Of a stretch of DNA of 64,000 nt, positions 35,745-44,330 are shown piece by piece. Origin of the DNA: Myroides sp. N17-2 (GTDB lineage: Bacteria; Bacteroidota; Bacteroidia; Flavobacteriales; Flavobacteriaceae); NCBI RefSeq assembly GCF_002286775.1, contig NZ_NSGJ01000017.1:30034-94033 (forward strand). Reading direction: 5' to 3'. The position numbers were made by a program, and so were the translations under genes. The notes beneath the pieces are model-generated. The model ran no database searches, had not been told where the DNA came from, and saw only the letters and a list, made by a program, of their open reading frames with translations. Within the stretch, counting starts at the first letter, position 1. Each line of letters starts with the position of its first letter.

Positions 35745-38231
35745 ATGAACAAGTTTATATTACTACCAATATTGCTGTTAAGTATGTCTATGTTAGGACA
35801 GCTTAAAGGGAATATCAAGGATACACAAGGCAAACCAATAAGCTACACAACTGTCTATGTCGAGAAAAGTCAACAAGGAACCATCAGTAATGAACAGGGG
35901 AATTATGAATTACCCCTTAACCAAAAGGGAGAACATACTATTGTCTATCAGTTCTTAGGATATAAGACTGTACGCAAAGTAATTTCTTATACAGGTACTC
36001 CCCAAATAGTGGATATAGTCTTAGAGACAGAAGAGTTCGTCTTAGATGATATCGTAATCAAGGCAGGAGTGAATCCTGCTGATGACTTAATCAGAAATGC
36101 AATAAAGAACAAGAGAAAAAATACGGAGGGGATGTCTGCCTTCACTGCTGACTTTTATTCTAAGGGTATGCTGAAGACTTTAAAAATGTCAAAGTTCATT
36201 CAGAAGAAAGTAAAAAAAGATGGAGGTAGTCTAACAGGAGTGGATTCTTTAGGTAAGGGGGTGGTGTATCTCTCTGAGACGGTATCTAACCTAAAATATC
36301 AAAAACCCAACAAATTAAAAGAACACATCATCGCGTCAAAGGTCAGCGGTAATAATAGTGGGTATAGTTTTAATACAGCTGATGAGTCGTTCTATGATTT
36401 TTATGATAACCACGTAGTTATAGGAGATCTTGGGACAAAGCTTATATCGCCTATCGCTGATGGGGCATTCTCTTATTATAAGTATTCATTAGAGGCAACG
36501 TTCAGTGATCACGGTGTATTGATTAATAAGATTAAGGTAATGCCTAAGTCTGCTGCTCAGCCTGTATTCTATGGAGATATTTATCTAGTAGACGGTATAG
36601 GAGCTATCTATGGGATGGATTTAAAAGTGACAGGTGTGAGTTTACAACAACCCATTATAGAAGCGATTAATATCAATCAGAACTTTAGTTACGATGAGAA
36701 CAATAAGAGTTGGGTGAAGCGTTCGCAGAACCTTGATTTAGTCTTTGGAGCGTTAGGAATACAGATACAAGGCGTGTTCTTAAGTGTGTTTAACAACTAT
36801 AATTTTACACCTAACTTCACAAGAGCTAGTTTTGATAAAGAAGTATTGTCTTTCGCTAAAGATGTCAACAAACAAGATGATACTTTTTGGGAGCAGAATA
36901 GATTATTTGCATTGACAGAAGAGGAAGTAAGAGATTATCACGTTAAGGACAGTATTAGACAAATTAAAGAGTCTCCTGCCTATAAGGATAGCATTCGTAT
37001 GAAGTATAATAAGTTTCGCTTAGGTGATGTCTTAGGCGGTTATAACTACAAGGGCAAGGATAATATGTATAGCTTAGGTTATGGAGGGATTTTGGGGAAG
37101 GATAGACCTGGATTTAATACCGTACAAGGGTTTAATATGAAGACGGACTTCTATGGTACGTTTTACGATAAGGATAAAAAGAGTTTTACATCAGGAAAGG
37201 TTAGTTTTGACTATGGATTTGCGTCAGATAGATTGCGTGTGTATGGTAAATTAAAACACTATTTCGATGGAAAAACGAACTCTACAGTTTATGTAGAAGG
37301 GGGAAGTAAGATAGACCAATATAATAATGAGAATATACCTGAACTATTAAATACTGCATTCTCTCTATTATCACGTAAGAACTATGCCAAGTACTATAAT
37401 CACAATGAATTTTATATAGGGTATCAAGGTCAATTTTTAGAAGAGGCTTTAAAGATAAATACTGCGATAGGGTATGAGGATAGAAGTCCTCTGTTTAATA
37501 ATGCGAATGGGGCATTCTATAAAGGGAGTAGAGTGTACACCTCTAATGATCCCCTAGCTCCATTAGATATGGAAAGTAGCCCGATATCAAATCACTATCT
37601 ATACAAGTTTAAGTTGGGGACTAAGATTCGCTTAGGGATGAACTATATTACTTATCCTGATAAGCGCATTTATATGTCTAATAGGAAGTATCCGCTTATA
37701 GAGGTAGATTATGAAAAAGGCTTTAGTGGAAGCGAGAAAGGATTATCATACGATAAGTTAGAAGCACGATTTAGTCAAGAGTTGACAGTGAGTAATAAAG
37801 GTGTATTTGAGTATAACATACTTATGGGAAAATACTTTGGAGGAGAGAATATCTCTTATGTGGATAGGAAGCACTTCACAGGTAATGAGACCAACCTTAA
37901 TATCAGTAATAATAGATTGACTTCATTTAATCTGTTGCCATATTATAGCTTAAGTACGAATAAGAGTTATGTAGAGAGTCACTTTGAATATGATTTTAGA
38001 GGTTTTCTTATTAATAAGGTTCCATTGCTTAGAGAGACTGGATGGAATGTTGTATTAGGCTATCACAATGCTATGGTGAGTGAGTCTAGACCTTATCAAG
38101 AGTTTACAGCAGGGCTATCTAACTTTGGTTTTGGTAAAATCAACTTCTTCCGTATAGATTATGTACGCTCATATAATGGAGGGGCATTTGCTAAAGATGG
38201 GATAATGATTGGTGTGAAGAAGAGTTTTTAA
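35745..38231 (+). CDS. DUF5686 family protein with N-terminal carboxypeptidase-regulatory-like domain
   Basis: 828 residues: signal peptide (1-18), a carboxypeptidase D regulatory-like beta-sandwich (about 19-100; GNIKDTQGKPISYTTVYVE, YQFLGYKTV, IVLETEEFVL), then a long DUF5686 region rich in beta strands ending in Phe (VKKSF), which looks like an outer-membrane barrel. The fold pattern resembles TonB-dependent receptor partners, but no plug domain is seen. The 3' 154 bases are duplicated at 39250-39403. The gene is monocistronic with a terminator at 38258. Confidence 0.82.
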   Translation: MNKFILLPILLLSMSMLGQLKGNIKDTQGKPISYTTVYVEKSQQGTISNEQGNYELPLNQKGEHTIVYQFLGYKTVRKVISYTGTPQIVDIVLETEEFVLDDIVIKAGVNPADDLIRNAIKNKRKNTEGMSAFTADFYSKGMLKTLKMSKFIQKKVKKDGGSLTGVDSLGKGVVYLSETVSNLKYQKPNKLKEHIIASKVSGNNSGYSFNTADESFYDFYDNHVVIGDLGTKLISPIADGAFSYYKYSLEATFSDHGVLINKIKVMPKSAAQPVFYGDIYLVDGIGAIYGMDLKVTGVSLQQPIIEAININQNFSYDENNKSWVKRSQNLDLVFGALGIQIQGVFLSVFNNYNFTPNFTRASFDKEVLSFAKDVNKQDDTFWEQNRLFALTEEEVRDYHVKDSIRQIKESPAYKDSIRMKYNKFRLGDVLGGYNYKGKDNMYSLGYGGILGKDRPGFNTVQGFNMKTDFYGTFYDKDKKSFTSGKVSFDYGFASDRLRVYGKLKHYFDGKTNSTVYVEGGSKIDQYNNENIPELLNTAFSLLSRKNYAKYYNHNEFYIGYQGQFLEEALKINTAIGYEDRSPLFNNANGAFYKGSRVYTSNDPLAPLDMESSPISNHYLYKFKLGTKIRLGMNYITYPDKRIYMSNRKYPLIEVDYEKGFSGSEKGLSYDKLEARFSQELTVSNKGVFEYNILMGKYFGGENISYVDRKHFTGNETNLNISNNRLTSFNLLPYYSLSTNKSYVESHFEYDFRGFLINKVPLLRETGWNVVLGYHNAMVSESRPYQEFTAGLSNFGFGKINFFRIDYVRSYNGGAFAKDGIMIGVKKSF

Positions 38232-38257
38232 GTAAACTCGGATTATAACTATAAATA

Positions 38258-38296
38258 AAGCCTCTACAATTCAAAGGTAATTTGTAGAGGCTTTGT
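38258..38296 (+). terminator. Terminator after the DUF5686 gene
   Basis: A 13-bp stem (AAAGCCTCTACAA with TTGTAGAGGCTTT) with a 12-base loop, then a short T-rich run. Confidence 0.8.
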
Positions 38297-38364
38297 TGTA
38301 TTGTTAGTCAAAAAAGAGAATATCGTTTTTGTTTTACGAACAACTCTTATTAAGACGATTGTAA

Positions 38365-39096
38365 TTACATCTTTTGGATTGTTAATGTTACTGCTTTAGA
38401 ATATATTGTATTAACTTTAATCTGTGTAGCTGAACTACCTTGAAGACCGAGACCCGTAGAAGTTCTATTTAGGAAAACTTGTAATTGTTCTCCTTTTTCA
38501 AAATATATGATTCTACTTGGTAATACAATAGAGTTTCCCTGCCCAGGAGTCTGATTCCAATTGATATTAAGAACCGGTCTGGTAGCAACTATGGTTTCCC
38601 AGGGAGTACTTGAGTTTTTCCTTGTTCTTATTCCAACCTGTACGTAAACGAATTGATTTATAGCTGCGGTTGCTATTTGGGCAGTTATAGACGAATTGAC
38701 TAAATAATAACCTGATTGCCCTATCTGATAAGCACCATCTTTAATAGATATTTCTAAATTATTGTAAACAATATGATCAGGATTAGCGTCTATTTGTAAT
38801 ACTGTCCCAGCATTAAAGGCGGCTGTACTTGTTTCTGTAATATTTGTGTTCTCTGCTTCAAGGAAAAATACAGGTGCAACAATCACTTTTGAGTCTTTTG
38901 GTAAAGGCCCAACTTTACCTTCATTATCTATGTATAGCTGTCTGTTGTCTTGTGCTGTAAGTTCGTCAGCTTTTCTTACAATTAGATTACCATTAACATC
39001 TAATGTCGCTAGAGGTAATTGTGTATTAATACCGAGTCTCTCTTGTGAGAAACCCATAATGGGTAATAATACAAGTAGTGAGATAAATTTTTTCAT
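38365..39096 (-). CDS. Secreted beta-rich protein of unknown function
   Basis: 243 residues with a type I signal peptide (MKKFISLLVLLPIMGFSQ). The mature start RLGINTQLPLATLDVNGNLIVRKA is a module common at the start of flavobacterial secreted proteins with a jelly-roll-like C-terminus. No catalytic motif. It lies on the opposite strand between the complete DUF5686 gene and a duplicated 3' fragment of that gene. Confidence 0.6.
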   Translation of the reverse strand: MKKFISLLVLLPIMGFSQERLGINTQLPLATLDVNGNLIVRKADELTAQDNRQLYIDNEGKVGPLPKDSKVIVAPVFFLEAENTNITETSTAAFNAGTVLQIDANPDHIVYNNLEISIKDGAYQIGQSGYYLVNSSITAQIATAAINQFVYVQVGIRTRKNSSTPWETIVATRPVLNINWNQTPGQGNSIVLPSRIIYFEKGEQLQVFLNRTSTGLGLQGSSATQIKVNTIYSKAVTLTIQKM

Positions 39097-39184
39097 AAAA
39101 GGGTTGTTTATTAAGCTAATTTATATAAAAATTTAATAATATATATACCTATTTAAATTTATATTATGGATTTCATCACTCTGT

Positions 39185-39403
39185 ATTTTAGTGGGTTAAG
39201 AATGGACTTAGAGAAGTAGTGGCATATTATTCTATCACAGTGCGATGATGAGTGAGTCTAGACCTTATCAGGAGTTTACAGCAGGGCTATCTAACTTTGG
39301 TTTTGGTAAAATCAACTTCTTCCGTATAGATTATGTCCGCTCATATAATGGAGGGGCATTTGCTAAAGATGGGATAATGATTGGTGTGAAGAAGAGTTTT
39401 TAA
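39185..39403 (+). pseudogene. 3' fragment duplicated from the DUF5686 gene
   Basis: Bases 39250-39403 repeat 38078-38231 with two differences in 154 bases, both synonymous in the DUF5686 frame (CAA/CAG and GTA/GTC), down to the same VKKSF and TAA end. Upstream, from about 39185, similarity continues with deletions and then stops. No start region exists. It is the remnant of a second gene copy or a product of recombination. Confidence 0.85.
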
Positions 39404-39411
39404 ACCTAGAT

Positions 39412-39545
39412 TATGCGATATACATATAAACGAAAAGAAATTATACAAGGTAGGTCTGAATTAACGACACAAGCATATTATAGTATGGTTTAGAGTTAAT
39501 GAAAGAACTATGAAGTAGAATTGCTTTGCAGTATTTGGCTAATGC
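39412..39545. repeat. Dispersed intergenic element, copy A (possible structured RNA)
   Basis: About 130 bases align with 55813-55942 throughout, with small gaps. Shared words include TTAAACGA-like, TATAGT, GGTTT, TAGAG, AAGTAGAATT and GCAGTA. A 14-base dyad (39474-39487, CATATTATAGTATG) corresponds to CACACTATAGTGTG in copy B. It lies between the DUF5686 fragment and the pheS terminator. No reading frame is shared. Confidence 0.7.
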
Positions 39546-39574
39546 ATAGTATGGGTTAAAGATAAGTATAGTGA

Positions 39575-39609
39575 TAAAAAAACGCCTCATCTGTAATAGA
39601 TGAGGCGTT
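39575..39609 (-). terminator. Terminator of pheS
   Basis: The stem AACGCCTCATCT pairs with AGATGAGGCGTT around a 5-base loop; minus-strand T tract follows (plus-strand A run at 39576-39582). Confidence 0.88.
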
Positions 39610-39628
39610 CTTGTATATTGTAATCTTA

Positions 39629-40645
39629 TTAGTAGTTTGATTTAAACTGCTCTAAGAAACGTACGTCGTTCTCAAAGAACATACGGATATCTCCGATTTG
39701 GTATAATAACATAGCGATACGCTCAATACCCATTCCGAATGCAAAACCACTATATTCACTAGGATCAATATTACAGTTCTTAAGAACATTAGGATCTACC
39801 ATACCGCATCCCATAATCTCTAACCATCCTGTACCTTTTGTAATACGGTAGTCAGTCTCAGTCTTTAATCCCCAATAGATATCTACCTCAGCACTAGGCT
39901 CAGTAAAAGGGAAGTAAGAAGGACGTAGTCTGATCTTAGACTTACCGAACATCTCTTTAGTAAAGTATAATAATGTCTGCTTTAAATCAGCGAAAGACAC
40001 GTCTTTATCAATGTAAAGACCTTCTACCTGATGGAATATACAGTGTGAACGAGAAGATATAGCTTCGTTTCTAAATACACGCCCTGGAGATATAGTTCTC
40101 AATGGCGGTTGGTTCTTCTCCATATAGCGAGTTTGTACAGATGAGGTATGTGTACGTAGTAACTGCTCAGGATTAGTCTGAACGAAGAAAGTATCTTGCA
40201 TATCACGAGCCGGGTGATATTCCGGGAAGTTTAATGCAGAGAAGTTATGCCAATCATCTTCAATCTCTGGACCTTCAGAAATATTAAAACCAATGTTGTT
40301 AAAAATATCTACAACTTGGTTCTTAACAATCGAAATAGGGTGTCTAGATCCTAAGTCTAAAGGATACCCAGGACGCGTCAAGTCTCCATAAAGACCTTGT
40401 ACATCTTTAGATTCTAAATCATCTTGAATAGATTTTACTTTATTCTCGACAGTGTTTTTTAATAGATTGATAGCTTGACCAAACTCTTTCTTTTGCTCAT
40501 TAGACACAGTTTTAAAGTGTGTAAATAAGTCGTTCAAAATTCCCTTTTTAGATAAGAATTTTATTCTAAATGTCTCAAGCGTCTCTTTGTTGTCAGTGAT
40601 AAAGTGTTCCGCCTCACCGATGTATTCTTTTATTTTATCTATCAT
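39629..40645 (-). CDS. pheS: Phenylalanyl-tRNA synthetase alpha subunit
   Basis: 338 residues from the ATG at 40645. It has the N-terminal coiled coil, then class II synthetase motifs: [51 protein letters not shown], and motif 3 [16 protein letters not shown]. It charges tRNA-Phe together with PheT, which is not in the window. An in-frame TTG at 40666 was rejected because it is part of the -7 box. Confidence 0.96.
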   Translation of the reverse strand: MIDKIKEYIGEAEHFITDNKETLETFRIKFLSKKGILNDLFTHFKTVSNEQKKEFGQAINLLKNTVENKVKSIQDDLESKDVQGLYGDLTRPGYPLDLGSRHPISIVKNQVVDIFNNIGFNISEGPEIEDDWHNFSALNFPEYHPARDMQDTFFVQTNPEQLLRTHTSSVQTRYMEKNQPPLRTISPGRVFRNEAISSRSHCIFHQVEGLYIDKDVSFADLKQTLLYFTKEMFGKSKIRLRPSYFPFTEPSAEVDIYWGLKTETDYRITKGTGWLEIMGCGMVDPNVLKNCNIDPSEYSGFAFGMGIERIAMLLYQIGDIRMFFENDVRFLEQFKSNY

Positions 40646-40663
40646 CTTAAGTAAAGTAAAAAG

Positions 40664-40671
40664 CAAATTTA
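40664..40671 (-). promoter_or_regulatory. Promoter -7 box of pheS
   Basis: The minus strand reads TAAATTTG, a perfect TAnnTTTG, 18 bases before the pheS ATG. Confidence 0.7.
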
Positions 40672-40731
40672 CTGCTTTTCAATTAGACATAAAATTATAA
40701 AGCCCTATAATTTTATTAATTGTTACGATCT

Positions 40732-41088
40732 TTAGTCAATAAATTTACTTTCTAAAAAGTAATTTACTATTGCCTCTTTCATCAAAACTGATTGTTCACC
40801 AGCTTTCAGACTAGGGAGGCTCTCCTTAACGTTGTAGTGTGGCCATCCATCTTGATCGAAGTGATCAAACTCGTAATATCCATAAGGTTCAAGTAAGCGA
40901 CAGATAGCGATGTGCATCAGGTTAAGCTTGTCGTCTTTCTTATATTTCTTTTTGATTTTACCTAATTCTTGTACTCCGATTAAATATATGATAGCTTCTA
41001 GATCTAGTGTTTCACCGTCACCGAAGCGATCAGAAACCTTTAGGACTACAGCGTCCCATCTAGATTTTAATTGTTCATCTCTTGCCAT
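40732..41088 (-). CDS. Conserved protein of unknown function
   Basis: 118 residues from the ATG at 41088, soluble and charged. The pattern YLIGVQELGKIKKKYKKDDKLNLMH and YGYYEFDHFDQDGWPHY looks conserved but I cannot name the family. An in-frame GTG at 41109 overlaps the promoter box and was rejected. It is upstream of pheS on the same strand, with pheS having its own promoter. Confidence 0.65.
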   Translation of the reverse strand: MARDEQLKSRWDAVVLKVSDRFGDGETLDLEAIIYLIGVQELGKIKKKYKKDDKLNLMHIAICRLLEPYGYYEFDHFDQDGWPHYNVKESLPSLKAGEQSVLMKEAIVNYFLESKFID

Positions 41089-41108
41089 ATTGTTATTTGT
41101 AATAGCCA

Positions 41109-41116
41109 CAAAGATA
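41109..41116 (-). promoter_or_regulatory. Promoter -7 box of the 118-residue protein gene
   Basis: The minus strand reads TATCTTTG, a perfect TAnnTTTG, 20 bases before the chosen ATG. It lies close to the divergent cvpA promoter. Confidence 0.65.
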
Positions 41117-41140
41117 GTGTTTATGGCCTATTGTAATTAA

Positions 41141-41148
41141 TAGATTTG
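41141..41148 (+). promoter_or_regulatory. Promoter -7 box of the CvpA family gene
   Basis: TAGATTTG matches TAnnTTTG and lies 33 bases before the ATG at 41182. Confidence 0.65.
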
Positions 41149-41181
41149 TAATATCTTCGCACCTTAATTATTTGAGTACTT

Positions 41182-41724
41182 ATGTTTTTAGATTTTATAT
41201 GCCTTATCGCTGTAGGTTTTGCTGTATTTAAAGGGGCAAAAGATGGTTTCTTTATTTCAGTTGTTGCTTTCTTATCTCTATTTATAGGGATGATAGGAGC
41301 ACTTAAATTCTCGAATATAATCAAAGACTTCCTAATGAATTCGCTAGAATGGGAGTCACCGTACATTCCTTTGTTTGCTTTTGTAATAGCATTTTTCTTA
41401 GCTGTCTTAGCAGCAAGATTTGTAGCCAAAGTAGTAACGAAATTCTTCGAGACAGTGTTCTTGGGATTATTTAATAGATTCTTCGGTGCTGTATTTCAAG
41501 TATTGATTGTTGTTTTAGTTGGGAGTGTATTCTTGTCTATCTTCGATGAGATTAATAATCTATTCACTTTCGTAGAGCACGATACACTGATGAACTCAGT
41601 GAGTTATAAAATATATATGTCTTTATCAGAGACTATACTTCCAAGTTTATTTGACTTAGTAAAGTCATTATTCGCTAAGAGTATTGATTTATTAAAAGAA
41701 GCAAATCAGCCAGAAGCAGTTTAG
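41182..41724 (+). CDS. CvpA family membrane protein
   Basis: 180 residues with four membrane helices in the first ~120 residues. The family pattern appears as FLDFICLIAVGFAVFKGAKDGF at the start and FNRFFGAVFQVLIV later. CvpA proteins are needed for colicin V export and envelope integrity in other bacteria. The gene converges on batE across a 54-bp palindrome. Confidence 0.85.
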   Translation: MFLDFICLIAVGFAVFKGAKDGFFISVVAFLSLFIGMIGALKFSNIIKDFLMNSLEWESPYIPLFAFVIAFFLAVLAARFVAKVVTKFFETVFLGLFNRFFGAVFQVLIVVLVGSVFLSIFDEINNLFTFVEHDTLMNSVSYKIYMSLSETILPSLFDLVKSLFAKSIDLLKEANQPEAV

Positions 41725-41735
41725 TACTTTTGTCA

Positions 41736-41789
41736 CTATAAACAAGAACGCCGTATTATATCGATATAATACGGCGTTCTTGTTTATAG
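41736..41789. terminator. 54-bp perfect palindrome, bidirectional terminator
   Basis: Each half is 27 bases and the two are exact reverse complements with no spacer; the centre lies between 41762 and 41763 (ATATC|GATAT). It starts 11 bases after the cvpA stop and ends 9 bases before the batE stop, so it serves convergent genes. The outer part (AACAAGAACGCCG) is GC-richer and the ends are AT-rich in both directions. Confidence 0.9.
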
Positions 41790-41798
41790 GTAGTAGGA

Positions 41799-42557
41799 TT
41801 AGATATACTTTACTGTATTCTCTTCTATCCAACCCTCTTCTTGGTTGTCTAATCTTATCTTAATCCACAGTGCTTTCTTTTCTAAGATGTATACTTTTGT
41901 TCCTTCGTGTAGTTCTTTTACCGTTTTAGAAGTATTTTTAGCTTCTTCTTTTAGGCGAACTTCCTTCGTAAACAGAATTCCTGTCACCTCTTTCGAAGCA
42001 TACTTTTGCTCAAACGAAGCGGCATACATTGCTCCTCCGATTAGAATAATAGATAATCCAATAAAGACAAAACATATACGCTTAACAGTACTGCTACTAT
42101 TTAAATAATAAATGACAAAGCATACAAAAACCAAGAACGCTAATACGGTAGCTAGTGTAGCCCATCCATCAACAGATAGTTTCTTTAAACTTTGGTGTAG
42201 GATATCCTGACTATCATATTCTTTAATAATAGTAATATCGTCTGCTAATTCCTTACGAGCATAATTAAGATTTGTCTCTATTGCTTTGTTCTCAGGAGTT
42301 AGTTTTAATGCTTTTTCATAGTAATATGCTGCATTGACATAATCCTGTGTTTTATAGTATGTATTACCTAGATTAAAATATACTTCAGGAGAAGTAATTC
42401 CTTGTTTCTCTATCTCCTGATAAGCAGAGAGAGCATCTGTATATTTCTCTTTTTGAAAAAGCGCATTGGCTTTGTCAAATTGTTTTTCCCAAGTATCTGT
42501 TTGAGCCCACATATGAAAGCTCATAACAAATATAAAAAGAGTGATGATGTGTTTCAT
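41799..42557 (-). CDS. batE: BatE: TPR protein with C-terminal SH3 domain
   Basis: 252 residues: signal peptide, TPR motifs (about 25-110; ALFQKEKYTDALSAYQEIEKQG, PEVYFNLGNTYYKTQDYVNAAYYYEKAL), two membrane helices (about 130-152 and 163-182) and a bacterial SH3-like domain at the C-terminus (VKELHEGTKVYILEKK). This is the last gene of the Bat operon, 6 bases after batD. Bat proteins act in the envelope and are linked to stress tolerance. Confidence 0.88.
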   Translation of the reverse strand: MKHIITLFIFVMSFHMWAQTDTWEKQFDKANALFQKEKYTDALSAYQEIEKQGITSPEVYFNLGNTYYKTQDYVNAAYYYEKALKLTPENKAIETNLNYARKELADDITIIKEYDSQDILHQSLKKLSVDGWATLATVLAFLVFVCFVIYYLNSSSTVKRICFVFIGLSIILIGGAMYAASFEQKYASKEVTGILFTKEVRLKEEAKNTSKTVKELHEGTKVYILEKKALWIKIRLDNQEEGWIEENTVKYI

Positions 42558-42563
42558 TTTGGT

Positions 42564-44324
42564 CTATTTGAATTGTTTTTCTAATTCAGAGATAACAGTA
42601 ATTGCATTGTCATAGTCTTTATTTACATTAACTTGGTCTGTCGGAGCATATCGCGCCCACTCACAAGCATTCTTTAAGTCCATAAAGCCTTTTACAGCCT
42701 CTTCTGTTATGTTTTTATCTGTTAGGATCTCTATTATGTTTTCGTTACTCATCTCGCTTGTTACCATATCAAGCTTCGCTTTTAGGAAGTTATGTAGACA
42801 TCGCTCTAAAGCCTCGTAGAACAATTCTTTGTTGTTCATATGCTTCTTCGCTTCGCCTAAATATTTCTTCGCTAATCTATTGTTATTTCTCAGTCTAATA
42901 CCATCAAAGTCTGATGCAGATCTACGACGCTGTCTAACTACAATGATAAAGAAAGGTATGGCTAAGAATGGCAATCCTGTAAATACATAGAATAGGGTAG
43001 TACCCCAGTATGAACTAGTATAAGGCTTAACGATAGTTGGTTTAGCTATATTAGCTTGAAACAATTCATTCTTATCCACAACAGTAGTATTCTTCGCTTC
43101 GTTGTTAGTAGGTAATGTAGGTCCTTCTAACACGTGTATTGCTAAACTGTCTATGTTGATTGTTTTATACTTTTTAGTATTTAAGTCAAAGTATGAGAAT
43201 TCCATAGGATCTATGGCATAGTCTCCTTTATACTGTGGAATGATGATATAGTTATTCACACGACTACCTTGCATACCATTTACTCCAGAAGTAATCTTAT
43301 CTGTTGTAGTTGGGTCATACATCTCTAATGCAGAGTGAGCAGTAGGAGTAGGCATAGTTAGTAAATTCAAGTTACCTTTACCTGTTACCTCTACTTTTAA
43401 GTCAAGTTGTTCACCTGATTTTAGACTCGTCTTGCTAGGAGTTACTTTAAAGTCAAAAGACCCAACTCCTCCAGAGAAGTTAGAGGGTTTACCTGCTTCA
43501 GGTAGTTCTTTTGCGTTTATCGTTATTTTACCTGTACTATAATCTTTTTCTACAAAACCTGTTTCAGGATAACCGAAGAAGTCTCTACGTCCTGTAGGGA
43601 TTTCTGCTTGTATAAGCAGAACCATTGGGTCTATCGTAAGCGTACCTGCTTCTTGTGGCATTAGTACATCTTGCTTCAGGGTAACATAGTTGGCATCTTT
43701 CCCTCTAAACTTACCGATTTTAACATCAGGTCTCTGTGGTAACTCTACATTGTGTACCCAAAACTTATTATAGGTAGGTATTTTCTGACCTCTATATCCT
43801 GCGATATTAGTATTAAAGTATAACTTATAGGTTATTGTGATTGGTTCATTTACATACGGTGTACGATTATTAACCTCAGCTACTAAGTGTATTTCAGCAA
43901 GTGATTGTTGCTGAACTTGGTTATACTGTTGTCTTGGATCTTGTTTAGCGACTGCATCAGAAACAGTGACACTAATCGGTTTCGTTTTATATATTTGGCC
44001 ATCTATCTCAATAGAAGCGGCTCCGATAGTAAATGTTCCTTTCTTTTTAGGTTGTAAGAAATAAGAATAAGTTTTGCTAAATGATCTCTTACCGTTGACC
44101 CACGAAGTACTTACAGATTGATTAGGTCCACCTACAATAGTGAAGTTATCAAATCTAGGAGGCGCAAAGTTATCTCCATCTTGATTCATTACGAAATCAA
44201 TACGGACATTGTCATTTAACGGGATATTATCTCTACTTGCTGCAGCCTCAAAACTCACTTGAGCTAAGATAACTTGCGTGCAAATCAGTGCAAATAATAA
44301 TATATAGTAACGCATTGTTTTCAT
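42564..44324 (-). CDS. batD: BatD: oxygen-tolerance membrane protein
   Basis: 586 residues: signal peptide, several beta-sandwich segments (VSFEAAASRDNIPLNDNVRIDF is the typical BatD start), one membrane helix at about 443-465, and a cytoplasmic helical tail. The large periplasmic part is thought to bind partner proteins of the MoxR/vWA complex. It lies 6 bases after batC. Confidence 0.9.
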   Translation of the reverse strand: MKTMRYYILLFALICTQVILAQVSFEAAASRDNIPLNDNVRIDFVMNQDGDNFAPPRFDNFTIVGGPNQSVSTSWVNGKRSFSKTYSYFLQPKKKGTFTIGAASIEIDGQIYKTKPISVTVSDAVAKQDPRQQYNQVQQQSLAEIHLVAEVNNRTPYVNEPITITYKLYFNTNIAGYRGQKIPTYNKFWVHNVELPQRPDVKIGKFRGKDANYVTLKQDVLMPQEAGTLTIDPMVLLIQAEIPTGRRDFFGYPETGFVEKDYSTGKITINAKELPEAGKPSNFSGGVGSFDFKVTPSKTSLKSGEQLDLKVEVTGKGNLNLLTMPTPTAHSALEMYDPTTTDKITSGVNGMQGSRVNNYIIIPQYKGDYAIDPMEFSYFDLNTKKYKTINIDSLAIHVLEGPTLPTNNEAKNTTVVDKNELFQANIAKPTIVKPYTSSYWGTTLFYVFTGLPFLAIPFFIIVVRQRRRSASDFDGIRLRNNNRLAKKYLGEAKKHMNNKELFYEALERCLHNFLKAKLDMVTSEMSNENIIEILTDKNITEEAVKGFMDLKNACEWARYAPTDQVNVNKDYDNAITVISELEKQFK

Positions 44325-44330
44325 TGTAAT

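Noticed and set aside
38846..39136. 96-residue plus-strand frame opposite the secreted beta-rich protein
   Set aside because: Antisense shadow of a gene with a clear signal peptide.
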